Below, piece by piece: positions 21,650-31,518 of a stretch of DNA of 64,000 bases; the first letter of the stretch is position 1, and every line of letters starts with the position of its first letter. The notes beneath the pieces were generated by a model. It saw nothing but the letters and a program-made list of their open reading frames with translations. It made no database searches and was not told the DNA's origin. The stretch comes from Craspedostauros australis (Eukaryota; Bacillariophyta; Bacillariophyceae; Mastogloiales; Achnanthaceae), in assembly GCA_026770025.1 (NCBI GenBank), contig JAMXDE010000009.1, positions 1,277,001 to 1,341,000 on the forward strand. The letters are read 5' to 3'. The translations under genes were made by a program, and so were the position numbers.

Positions 21650-23700
21650 ATGGGCAGCCCCTCCAAGTACGGGACCATGAACAACTACGAAACCGCGACG
21701 CGCGCATCGAACGATCCCTCGCTCGAGAGGTATGAGGGAGCCGATGAGAGTCGCATGGACAGAGCCAACGTCGAGAGCGCCTACAGGCTGCAGCCGGATG
21801 ATCAACGCGACGTCTACGGTGACGTGCGTGGCGCCAGCACGGACAGCACGGAAGATGACGAACCTGGCGATGATGAGTACTCCATGAGTCTCAACGAGTT
21901 GCTGTACAGCACGGCATCTTTCCATGCCATCATTGTGCCCGGTAGGTGATAAGCAGATGAAGAGCAATGAGATGGCTGTGTGCGTCCGGGGATGCTTGTG
22001 ATTCAAGAATGGAGAGAAGCAGTCGTTGAATGCGATTGAGGTTGCTTTACGATGGATCGCAGGATCTCTTTGCCATCATACTCCTCATTTCATGCAACTG
22101 TGCTCACCTCATGTACGCATTCATTCATCAATTGATTTGTTCGTTCCTTCTGTTGCATTGCCAAACTATTCTCTCGCCATGCCATTCAATATAACCCACC
22201 ATTCTCCTCCATACTTCAGTTGTTATCACGATGATCCTTGCGGCACTGGCCGTTGTCGTTGTCAACACTGAGGAGACAGTCGAGGCGGGAGCCGATGCCA
22301 TGGCAGGCGCATACCAGGTGTGGAAGACCAACGATGACTCCAAGGGTTACTCCACCATCGAGCAGGTGGGAGTGAGCCTGGCGAATGGACTCGTCATGGT
22401 CACCGTCATTTGCATCATGACATTCGTCATCGTGCTGCTGTACCGCTTCGAATGCATGAAGTGCCTCATCGGTTACATGATGTTCTGCTCCACCTCGTTG
22501 CTGGGACTTCTCGGAGGTAACATGTGGTACATGGCCATCGAGATCTACAACCTCCCCGTCGACAAGCTCACGTACGTTCTGACGCTTTGGAACTTCGCGA
22601 TCGTCGGAGTCGTCTCCATCTTCTATGGCAAGGGCATTCCGAAGTACATCACCAAGGGCTACCTCGTGGCTACCTCCGTCATCATGGCGTGGCATGTGGA
22701 CTTCTTCGATGAGATCACCACGTGGACGTTGCTGGTCATGCTGGCACTGTACGATCTGTGCGCCGTCCTCACACCATGCGGCCCATTGAAGGCGCTCGTC
22801 AACCTCATGTCGCAAGATGGCGCACCGGAGATGCCCGGTCTTCTCTACGAAGCCGATCTTCCACCGGAGGCCAGACGACCAGGCACGGCAGGCGGAGCCA
22901 ACGCCAGCAGAAGTGCTGGCAACAACGCTACCGGCGATCACAGAGGCAAGGGCGCACGCGGAGCCCCTGACCAGCAGGCCTGGGACAGCAGCCAGGACGG
23001 CGCCGACCAAAATGAGGAAGGATCCGGCGTCTGGGATGACCGTTCCGATCAATCCGGTCCGCTCGCTGAGATCCCGCTTGCCATCGCCCGTGTCTACAAC
23101 CTCCCTGTCATCGGCGTGTCGCGTGAGGCACGCATCCTCCTCGAGGATGACAGCACGCAGGGCAGCTCCACCACTGGCAGACCCAACAGAACGCCGCTGC
23201 TGCAGGACGGTGCCGAGGTTCCACGCATTCCGGAGAATCCAATCCCCGCCCTCCTGCAAGCCGAGGTCACGGTCAAGTTGCCCTCGCGCGGAGGTCGCAT
23301 CGAGAAGGTCAGGAAGAACGGAAGGGCCGCCTACCTCGAGCGTGACAGACACGGCAACGCCAAGCGCATTCTCTGGGTTGACAATCAGGGACGCGTTTTT
23401 GCCGATTCCGAGAACGGCGGCTCCGACAGCAGCAACACCATCAAGCTTGGGTTGGGAGATTTCATCTTCTACAGCGTCATGGTCGGAAAGGCGGCGCAGT
23501 ACAGCTTCACCACATTCGCAGCTTGCTTCCTCGTCATTTTGACCGGACTTGGCGGAACCTTGGTCCTCCTTGCGGTCTACCACCACGCTCTGCCGGCTCT
23601 TCCCATCAGCATCTTCCTCGGTGTCTTCTTCTATCTGTGCACCAGACTCGTCGTCGAACCATGGATCCAAGCCGTCCTCGTCCATCCTTACTACGTGTAA
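21650..23700 (+). CDS. Presenilin (gamma-secretase aspartyl protease), copy 1
   Basis: Coding sequence join(21650..21941, 22220..23700), giving 590 aa. The 278-bp intron (GTAGGT...TTCAG) is phase 1 and falls inside TM1. The N terminus is hydrophilic and acidic. TM1 reads '...FHAIIVPVVITMILAALAVVVV' across the junction. Both intramembrane aspartates are present: 'LALYDLCAVLTPCGPL' (D276, TM6) and 'KLGLGDFIFYSV' (D511, TM7, GxGD motif). 'LPALPISIFLG' is the PAL motif. Family members are about 450 aa; the excess is a long polar TM6-TM7 loop, residues about 290-500. Presenilins cleave within the membrane as the catalytic subunit of gamma-secretase. The next gene (23904) is a paralog in the same orientation. 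Confidence 0.93.
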
Positions 23701-23903
23701 AGGCAGCTGGAGTATAGTAGCGCAATTGTATGCATGTAAAATTACGAGTGGTCTATCTAGACTTGTAGGGCGTGGAATGCATTTCATGCGTTTGAGTCGT
23801 GCCAAATTCAAATGGGCACAAACCAATGATGGAGCAAAGTTTGCCATTGTGGACACAAAATCATGTCATTTCATTGCATCCAACTTAGCGCAACTATCAC
23901 ACG

Positions 23904-25850
23904 ATGGCCAACAATGACAATGACAATGACAATGATGAAGAGCGAAGGATGCAGCGCAGCGACGATCATGATGCCGCCATCTCGAAAGTGAACGAATTGG
24001 CGTACTGCATCTCGTCGTTTTCGGCCGTCTTCCCGCCCGTCTCCCTGACGATGATCCTGTCCGCATTGGTCGTCGTCTTCGTCAACACGGACCAGACCAG
24101 ATCCGATGGTGCCGACGCTTACGCGACGACGTACGAGGTCGTGGACCTGGAGGAAGGCAACTCGGGACAGAACCTCTTCGCCAGCGTCATCAACACGCTC
24201 ATCATCGTGTGCGTCATTGGCATCATGACGTTCGTCGTCGTGCTGCTGTACAAGTACCGCTGTCTCAAGGTCCTCCTGGGATACATGATCCTCGTCACGA
24301 CCATGCTGCTGGGATACTACACGACAGTCATCGGGCTGCTGTCCATGGAGATCTACAACTGGTCGGTGGATACGATCACGTTCGGTCTCTTCATTTACAA
24401 CTTCGCGGCCGTGGGCACGCTGGCCATCTTCTACGGCAAGGGCATTCCGCTGTGGGTCACGCAAGGCTACCTCATGGCATCGAGCGTGATCCTGGCGTGG
24501 CAGCTCTCCTTCTTTGGGGATTGGACGGCATGGACCTTGTTGGTCATGCTGGCATTGTACGATCTCTTCGCGGTGCTGACACCGTGCGGACCATTGAAGG
24601 CGTTGGTGCATCAAATGTCCAAGCCCGATGCACCCGCGCTGCCCAGCCTGCTGTATGAGGCGCCGTTGCCTCGCGACATTCGGCGGCCGAATCGCAATCC
24701 TGCATCACCAGCGGGCGGTGGTGATGGTGCGACTGGAGACGGCAACAGCAGAAGCAACGCAGTTTCATCATCTGAAAGACCAACAGACGAACGGGAATTA
24801 ACGCAAGCTGCGCAAGACAATCGTCCCGCAAGTACCACCAGTCATGATGACGCGCGATCTACAGCAATGCAGTCAGGAAGAGGGAGGATTACCGTCACTC
24901 AATCGAGTGATGAGCAAAGTGCCGAAAGAGAAGGTGTCGAAATGGTGCTGACCTCTCGGCCTGCTGCTCGCACCAGCAACAATACATCCGACAGGACGAG
25001 AGCTGTGATAGAAACGGCTGAAAATACCGATACGAAACGGAGCAACGCATCGGTGAAACAACGACGGAACGAAGTTGACTCCAGACGAGATCAACAAGCA
25101 GGAAGACATGCGACAGCGCCACCACCAACAACCGCGACGGCAGAGACGGAAGAACGACGTGTGACCAGAATAGCGTTGGCAGTTGCCAAGATGTACAAGC
25201 TGAAAGTGGTGGACACAGATGGCCGGCTCAACCCACGATCTCAAACACTCTTCAACACTGGCAGGTCGCAGGCCTCCAACCCCAGAGTGTACACTGTCCA
25301 TGAGGTGCGCACTATGGAATGGACCGCGAAGCAGCTCAAGACCGAGATTCAGGTTGACTTTCCCATGGACGGCGGCTGGATCGAACGTGCCACAGGTGCT
25401 CAGAAACGATCGATCGACGAGAACGGCAAGCAATACGTCGCTTACTTCGCAAATGGTCAGATCGCGCGACGGTTCCTGGTGAACAAGGACGGCAAGGTGT
25501 TCAGCATTCGCCGTAGTCAAAATGCCAATAACGATGATGACGGTGATGGGGATCGCAGCAGTCGACGCAAACCAAAAGCTGCGAATTCCATCAAGCTGGG
25601 CTTGGGAGATTTCATTTTCTACTCCATCTTGGTCTCGAAGGCCGCATTGCACAGCTTCACTTCATTCGTTGCCTGCATGCTGGTCATTTTGACTGGTCTG
25701 GGCGGAACGTTGATTCTGTTGGCAGTGTTCGGCAAGGCACTACCAGCGCTGCCCATCTCCATCTTCTTGGGAGTCACGTTCTATCTGTTGACGAGGGTCC
25801 TGATCGAGCCATGGATCCAAACAGTCTTGAATGATCCGTTCTACGTTTAG
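23904..25850 (+). CDS. Presenilin, copy 2 (tandem paralog)
   Basis: A 648-aa intronless ORF, ATG at 23904, 203 bp downstream of copy 1. Catalytic residues are in 'LALYDLFAVLTPCGPLKALV' (D220) and 'KLGLGDFIFYSIL' (D569). The PAL motif is 'ALPALPISIFLG'. Membrane segments track copy 1 closely ('GIMTFVVVLLYKYRCLKVLLGYM', 'VILTGLGGTLILLAVF'). The N terminus is short with an Asn/Asp repeat, and the TM6-TM7 loop is about 340 residues and very different from copy 1, rich in Ser, Arg, Asn and Thr, except for one block near its end ('VDFPMDGGWIERATG' here, 'VKLPSRGGRIEKV' in copy 1). Copy 1 has an intron in TM1 and copy 2 has none, so an intron was lost or gained after duplication. Confidence 0.93.
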   Translation: MANNDNDNDNDEERRMQRSDDHDAAISKVNELAYCISSFSAVFPPVSLTMILSALVVVFVNTDQTRSDGADAYATTYEVVDLEEGNSGQNLFASVINTLIIVCVIGIMTFVVVLLYKYRCLKVLLGYMILVTTMLLGYYTTVIGLLSMEIYNWSVDTITFGLFIYNFAAVGTLAIFYGKGIPLWVTQGYLMASSVILAWQLSFFGDWTAWTLLVMLALYDLFAVLTPCGPLKALVHQMSKPDAPALPSLLYEAPLPRDIRRPNRNPASPAGGGDGATGDGNSRSNAVSSSERPTDERELTQAAQDNRPASTTSHDDARSTAMQSGRGRITVTQSSDEQSAEREGVEMVLTSRPAARTSNNTSDRTRAVIETAENTDTKRSNASVKQRRNEVDSRRDQQAGRHATAPPPTTATAETEERRVTRIALAVAKMYKLKVVDTDGRLNPRSQTLFNTGRSQASNPRVYTVHEVRTMEWTAKQLKTEIQVDFPMDGGWIERATGAQKRSIDENGKQYVAYFANGQIARRFLVNKDGKVFSIRRSQNANNDDDGDGDRSSRRKPKAANSIKLGLGDFIFYSILVSKAALHSFTSFVACMLVILTGLGGTLILLAVFGKALPALPISIFLGVTFYLLTRVLIEPWIQTVLNDPFYV

Positions 25851-26000
25851 TACACGAATAGGAAAGCAGATGGCCATGGCGCACAGTAAGAAATAGAGCA
25901 GAGCAGCGGCCATCTTTACAGGCATCACATTAGTGCATACTACGAGCATTACCAATTTACTAATACACTTACAAGTACACCCGCAGTTCCTACATGTATT

Positions 26001-27257
26001 CTATACCACCGTTAGCTGTTGACTGCCGTTGCTGCCCCCGCTCGAGCTTGTGACGAGAGGAGCGATCTCTTCCATCGTGCTGTTCGTCGATGACATGGTC
26101 GAGAATTCGATTTCCCCTTCGTCGGCAACTGAGCTGACCGCTGTCACCATGGTGTTGCGCTTCGGCTTCTGCTGCGCGCCAAACTTGCGTTGATCGAAGA
26201 GACTTGCGCTGACCCGCTTTTGCTTGCGCACCGACAGCACCGCGACTCCACCAATGACGAGGCAGGATATCATGAATTGCATCTGATCAAATTGTGATAA
26301 CGTGTGTGTGTGAGAGGCGTGGTGGTATTTGGAAACAGTTGTTTTGCCAACACATAGGCATCGTTGTATTCGTATGGAAGTATTGCAAGAAATGCATCGC
26401 TTACCATGAGGAAATGTTCATCAGCTTGCGTTCGTTCGCAGCTTCTGATTTCTGCTCTTTCGTGACTTTTCTCATTGTCAGCTGTGAGGGCACAAGCACA
26501 AGTAAGTACAGAGCAAAGTTAAAGTAAAAGATGAAATCACAGAATGGGAGACGATGAATAATGAAATTGCAATACAATGGCATTGTTGACATGAATGAGT
26601 GAATGCACGTGGAAGATAACATAGAGTCGAATCCATCGCAATCCAATCTTCATTCATTTGCACGAGCCGATCATACTCTTGTGACATTCCAACAACCACA
26701 CGTGATGATCACCATCGCCATCATCGTGATGAACATAGTCATGACCCACCATCATCGTTGGCATTCGAGAAACACTCGAAGCGTTGCATGCGCCCAGTTC
26801 GGGCACATGCCGACCATTTCTCCTTGTCGGAACCTGTGCACATGACACAAACGTCGGCTGGTTTGCATGTCACGCTGGACGATGAGTCAGATGCTGCTTT
26901 TGTTTCTGCCATGACTCTGTGGAAGGAATCATGCGACGCCACGTTCCGTCTGCTTCGTGCTTCTGCCTTTTCGTGTGGGTATTTCTGTTGTCGCTGTTGT
27001 TGTCGTCGAAGGTGCTGTTGTTGAAGCGTTGGCGTGGCCGCAGCAACATGCGGGGCCGTTGAAGCCAAGCATGGAACTGCTGCACATTGGAGGAGATAGA
27101 CGAGAAAGATCGGCAGGATGCTCCTGCTTGCTCGTAGTATTCTTCCTCCTCTCTTCTCTGTCTTCGCAGAACCACTTCTCGAATTGCTCATCGTCATCAT
27201 CGTTCTTGTTGCTGTTGTCGTCACGGGTATGCTCATCATTTCTCTTGCTGCTATCAT
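26001..27257 (-). CDS. JTB-like single-pass membrane protein, three exons
   Basis: Proposed coding sequence complement(26001..26282, 26405..26481, 26750..27257), giving 288 aa. Donors are GTGGGT and GTAAGC, acceptors CTCACAG and GATCAG, and phases are consistent. Exon 1 encodes a hydrophobic signal segment ('ILPIFLVYLLQCAAVPCLA') and a Cys-rich lumenal stretch ('VTCKPADVCVMCTGSDKEKWSACARTGRMQRFEC' region). The middle exon adds 'IRSCERTQADEHF'. Exon 3 gives a TM helix ('FMISCLVIGGVAVLSV') and a short basic tail. Order, Cys spacing, 'C...TGR.Q...C' and 'SC..' just before the TM match JTB, a small conserved eukaryotic protein linked to cytokinesis and mitochondria in animals. The start could be a later Met (residue 23). 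The exon structure is my inference. Confidence 0.62.
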
Positions 27258-27853
27258 ATGGACGACCTATGTGCAGGGCAATCATCCTCTGAGTGGGCTC
27301 GTCATGGGTTGTCCTGTTGTCGTTGTTGTCGTTGTTGGTGGTGGTGGTGGCAGCCATCTCAGAGTTTCCGTTTGGTTCCCACGAAGACATCATTGTCGTG
27401 GGCTAGTCGTGCGTGATTGAACCTCCGTGTTGAGCAAAGGAGGCTTTGGAAGTACTTTTGTTGGCGCCAAAATGTGACCAAACCGATTCAACGTCATGTG
27501 GATACTATTCAGCCTGCTGCAACATCTCCACAAACGCGATCATTGCTCTGCCTCAAGGTGGTACCGTGGTGTCTGATGCTGAGATGGTCAGACAGTGGGA
27601 GGACCCTTCGTGCCTTCATCGCTCCGCTGTCGAGAAAGTGGCCGGGTTTCCGTCATGATCCAGCAAGAGCAGGGATGGGGACGGCGAAGAAGAGTCCAAA
27701 TCTGCGGTTGCGACGATCACGATTACGCGACACAAAGTGAAGGAGTTACCAGCGCCTGCACCATGCCGATTGAGACCTGTTGACTCGTACGAAGGAAATG
27801 AATGGGATCAAGTTTGTGGTAGAGCGGTCAGGCTCACGTTGTTGCGCTCTTCC

Positions 27854-27880
27854 AGAGAGAGAGAGAGAGAGAGAGAGAGC
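27854..27880. repeat. GA microsatellite
   Basis: About twelve GA units followed by a GGGA repeat. Confidence 0.9.
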
Positions 27881-28699
27881 GGGAGGGAGGGAGGGAGAGC
27901 CGGAAAAGACCATCGGCTGGAATGTATGTCCAGGAGAGCATCGCCTCTTCGTTTGTGAGATCATTTGGCCTTCGCCTCATCAACCTGCACGGTCCAATCA
28001 ATCTCATTCGGCTAGGTTAGCAGCGTAGTTTGGTTGATCGTAGTCGCCTTCATCCAGTTTCCGATGGGTCACAGCTACACGCTCAAATGGACCCTTTCGA
28101 TACACGCACTTAACGACATGAATTTGGGCAGTTGTTTGCATTGGTCATTACTAGTCATAGTCAGTCACGCACTTATCGGGCTCAACCAAAATTTGGCCGC
28201 AAGTGATTATCTCGCTGTTGCATTTTGCACAAATTAGGCATGAGTGTGACACTCACATCCTCAACAGACATGGCGTGGGTAAAATCGCCCACGCAAATAC
28301 GACGAACAGGTAGTGAGTGGAGTGTGAACAGTCCTCCATTTACGCCCAAGAAGAGACCTCCACTGTCGTTGTTGCTGTTGTTGTTATCGTGGTAACTCTT
28401 GGATGTGTTGTATCTCTGCGCGCGCTTTTGACCCAGTGGATAGTAGGTACAGAGAGTGAGAGAGAAGCAGATCACAGGAAGGAAGTTGCATCCATCGCAC
28501 ACACCTTCAATTGCAACCCGATTGTCCACCTTCAACAGCAGTGATACAGCAAGACAAGTCAAGCAGAGGTGCGCGAACGGAGACAGTTGATACAGTAGAC
28601 GACATAATAGGCCGAACTCCCACTCAACAATCACATAATCGCAACTCGCAATCTAACCCATCAATCATTGATCCAAGACAAATCAGTTCTGGATCTATT

Positions 28700-28726
28700 G
28701 CATTGCATTGCATTGCATTGCATTGT
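28700..28726. repeat. ATTGC pentanucleotide repeat at a gene start
   Basis: Five tandem 'attgc' units directly upstream of the ATG at 28732. A related inverted arrangement ('catacaatggaatacaatgc') lies 40 bp after the stop of the same gene. Confidence 0.85.
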
Positions 28727-28731
28727 ATAAT

Positions 28732-31518
28732 ATGATGTTTGTCGATCATGACCATCATAGAGATGATGCACCATCGTTCGCTTCCGACTTTGCCAATACC
28801 AACAGCCACAGCGACGGCCACAGCGATGGCCACAGCGACGACGCGATGGACGACGCCGAGTTCTTTCTGCACATGAAAGAGCTGATCGCATCGCATGCGA
28901 CGACTCCGGACGACGGCGATGTCCCCATCCTGGGACGAGCATTGCGTGGATCCAATCGAGCCCTGCAAGGCGACGACGATCGCGGATTGGCACCCGACGT
29001 GCTGGATGGTCAGGTCTGCCAGGATCTGCAGGTGATCGATGCCTGCCGTTCGACGGGTGTCGGCAATCGGTACAACCGCCGCTTCGCTCCCTTCACGGGC
29101 AGTTGCAACGGAGACTTCCTGTCCGGATTTCCCATCTACAAATCGAAGGCGGGCTTCCTCTACATGTACCCGCTCGACAAGTATCCCGACAATTGGAGCC
29201 TCGTGCAGTACCGCGGTCTCGTGCGATGGAGGATAGAGAGCTTCCACACGGAATCCGACAAGACCACGTGCCGTCGCGAGTTCAGCAACATCCATCGCGT
29301 CGACTTCGCCGCCGATGGTCAGCCCTACAAGTTCTTTCCCACCATCTCCTGCTTCGATAGGACAGGCAGCGACACGGACGGCTTCAAGAGCTCGACAATC
29401 AACATTCGTTGCAACGATGCGGTCGTTGGGCAAGGCGTTCCCACGGATCCGCCCGTTCCTATTCCAGTATCCGATGATGGAGGCGGCGGGGGTGGTGGTG
29501 GAGGCATGTCGGGCGGCGCTGTCTTTGCCATCGTGGCACTGCTGCTCGCCATCATTGGAGGTGCGATCTACTACTATTGGAAACACAAGAAGCGCGAAGG
29601 CAAACGCGCTTCCTTCCTTCCCAGCAACATGACCATGCCCAGCTTTGCCAAGGGCGGCAACAGCACGTATCCGCCGCAAGGAAAGTACTCTGATGGACGT
29701 GATGACGATAACGATAACGACTTTGATGACGAGCAACCAGCCGCGCCACCCGAATCATGGAGACAGCAGCAGGACTTCAAGAAGCAGCTTCCAGATGAGG
29801 GACCGAATGTCGTCAGCGACGATGCCGATAGCGACAGCACCGATAGCGACAACGGCATCCAAGTCAAACAACGCAAGCCAACTGCGGGCGATACGGGGGG
29901 AGACGACACGGCCACGTCCGATAGTCGGACGGCCAGCCAGAACAACTTGCCCGATGACAACTCATCGATCGGAAGCAATTTCAGCAACACGAGTCCGCTC
30001 AAGGAACAGCACTCCGCCGCAACCGCAACCACGATGACGTTGTCGCCAACCAGCTATGCCGCCAACAAACCGACTTCCAACAAACCCGACATGCAACGCA
30101 CGCTGTCGCAAAAGATTCAGGATCAACGTTCCAAGCTGCGTTCGCGCAACAGCGGTGCGACAGCTCCTGTGCGGCCGCCGTCACCCAAACCGGCCTTCAT
30201 CGACACCCACAAGATGAGGCTGCCACGACGCATGTCGATGGATCCGCCGGCATTGCGAGGCGTCATTCCCAAACGGCCCGTGGGACCACCGCCAAAGAAG
30301 CATATCATCCAGGTCAGCAGCGATGACGACGATGGGGAAGATGATGCGATTCCATCCGGTATCCGCGATATGGTCGATCATCTCGACGGAATGCTCAACA
30401 GTTTCGACGCCGATGATTTCAGCACGTTGGACAAAGATGACAAGGCGAAGAAGAACGGATCCACATCCGGCAGCGTTGCCACGTCGCCACGTTCCACATC
30501 GAAGCACAGTGGCACGGCCCGAAGCACCGAACTGTCGCCATCTGCAAGTGGACGGTCCAGATCGCCCGTCAAATCCCCATCTCCGCGCTCGCCGTCGCCG
30601 GAAACACCCGTCAAACGCCGTCCTCGCAGCGTCAGCAGGAACCGCCTGCCGCGCATGCTCGTCTCGCCCTTGCCCGAGTCACCAGACTCCAAGAGCGTCG
30701 ACGACGATATCTCCAACATCCCACCCGCCTTCCGACAGGCATTCGACAGAAGCCCGCAATCGAGAACATCGCGCTCGCTGTCGCCCGTCCGCAAGGTCAA
30801 GAAGGAAGGACAGCAACGTCGACGCCCGCAACCCAACAAGGATGCGAATGGCAAGAAGGCCAAGTCGGTATCGACGACGGCGCGTGCATTGCACGATGGG
30901 CGGCGCGATCGACAGAAGGACAGGACGCGGTCGCTGTCGCCCAACTACGATCTGCCGTACCGCAAGTATCAGCAACGTCCGCGCACGACGTCGACGCGGT
31001 CCAAATCATCGTCCAACGATCGGCAGCGTCCGCGCAACAAGTCGCTGTCGAAGGGATCCAATCACAGCTTGGCCAGCAGCAGCACGCACAGCAAGAAGAA
31101 GAAACAAAAGAGCAGCCTCGGGTCGTCCAGTACGCACAGCCAGAGGAAGAAGCAAAGGAGCAGCCTCGGATCGTCCAGTACGCACAGCCAGAGGAAGAAA
31201 CAAAAGAGCAGCCTCGGGTCGTCCAGTACGCACAGCCAGAGGAAGAAGCAAAGGAGCAGCCTCGGATCGTCCAGTACGCACAGCCAGAGGAAGAAACAAA
31301 AGAGCAGCCTCGGGTCGTCCAGTACGCACAGCCAGAGGAAGAAGCAAAAGAGTGTATCATCCACGCCCAAGCCGAGCGATAGAGAGGTGGCAGTGCAACC
31401 GGATGGTTCAGTTGTCGTCACCCAAAGGATCAAGCGCAGCGACGGCTCCACGGCCAAGCAGCGTATCACGTACAGCAACAAACGAGTGGCAGCCAAGCAT
31501 GGGGTTCATGTTGATTAG
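28732..31518 (+). CDS. Single-pass membrane protein with a long repetitive Ser/Arg/Lys cytoplasmic tail
   Basis: A 928-aa ORF; I do not recognise a family. The N-terminal ~260 residues are Asp/His-rich, then an ectodomain-like stretch with Cys residues and aromatic runs ('GFLYMYPLDKYPDNWSLVQYRGL', 'YKFFPTISCFDR'). A Gly-rich linker (GGGGGGGGGMSGG) leads to one TM helix ('AVFAIVALLLAIIGGAIYYYW', about residues 263-283) and a basic stop-transfer. The remaining ~640 residues are disordered: acidic patches, many SP and SRS motifs like phosphorylation sites, and six tandem 16-residue repeats (SSSTHSQRKKQKSSLG type). The ectodomain should be lumenal, but no signal peptide follows the ATG at 28732, so an upstream exon may be missing. 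The two in-frame ATGs at 28732 and 28735 are equivalent. Confidence 0.7.
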   Translation: MMFVDHDHHRDDAPSFASDFANTNSHSDGHSDGHSDDAMDDAEFFLHMKELIASHATTPDDGDVPILGRALRGSNRALQGDDDRGLAPDVLDGQVCQDLQVIDACRSTGVGNRYNRRFAPFTGSCNGDFLSGFPIYKSKAGFLYMYPLDKYPDNWSLVQYRGLVRWRIESFHTESDKTTCRREFSNIHRVDFAADGQPYKFFPTISCFDRTGSDTDGFKSSTINIRCNDAVVGQGVPTDPPVPIPVSDDGGGGGGGGGMSGGAVFAIVALLLAIIGGAIYYYWKHKKREGKRASFLPSNMTMPSFAKGGNSTYPPQGKYSDGRDDDNDNDFDDEQPAAPPESWRQQQDFKKQLPDEGPNVVSDDADSDSTDSDNGIQVKQRKPTAGDTGGDDTATSDSRTASQNNLPDDNSSIGSNFSNTSPLKEQHSAATATTMTLSPTSYAANKPTSNKPDMQRTLSQKIQDQRSKLRSRNSGATAPVRPPSPKPAFIDTHKMRLPRRMSMDPPALRGVIPKRPVGPPPKKHIIQVSSDDDDGEDDAIPSGIRDMVDHLDGMLNSFDADDFSTLDKDDKAKKNGSTSGSVATSPRSTSKHSGTARSTELSPSASGRSRSPVKSPSPRSPSPETPVKRRPRSVSRNRLPRMLVSPLPESPDSKSVDDDISNIPPAFRQAFDRSPQSRTSRSLSPVRKVKKEGQQRRRPQPNKDANGKKAKSVSTTARALHDGRRDRQKDRTRSLSPNYDLPYRKYQQRPRTTSTRSKSSSNDRQRPRNKSLSKGSNHSLASSSTHSKKKKQKSSLGSSSTHSQRKKQRSSLGSSSTHSQRKKQKSSLGSSSTHSQRKKQRSSLGSSSTHSQRKKQKSSLGSSSTHSQRKKQKSVSSTPKPSDREVAVQPDGSVVVTQRIKRSDGSTAKQRITYSNKRVAAKHGVHVD
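31070..31352. repeat. 48-bp coding tandem repeat
   Basis: Six units of 48 bp encode SSSTHSQRKKQ(K/R)SSLG. Adjacent units alternate 'aaacaaaagagc' and 'aagcaaaggagc', so a 96-bp higher-order unit has been duplicated. Confidence 0.9.

Larger units (their letters stand above)
27258..28731. other. Intergenic region
   Basis: 1.5 kb between divergent genes. Includes a GA microsatellite at about 27854-27880. No ORF with recognisable features. It may contain an upstream exon of the 28732 gene, whose product lacks an obvious signal peptide. Confidence 0.5.

Noticed and set aside
22216-23856. 546-codon minus-strand ORF opposite the first presenilin
   Set aside because: Shadow frame of a clearly recognised gene; its sequence is Asp/Glu/His-rich with no motif.
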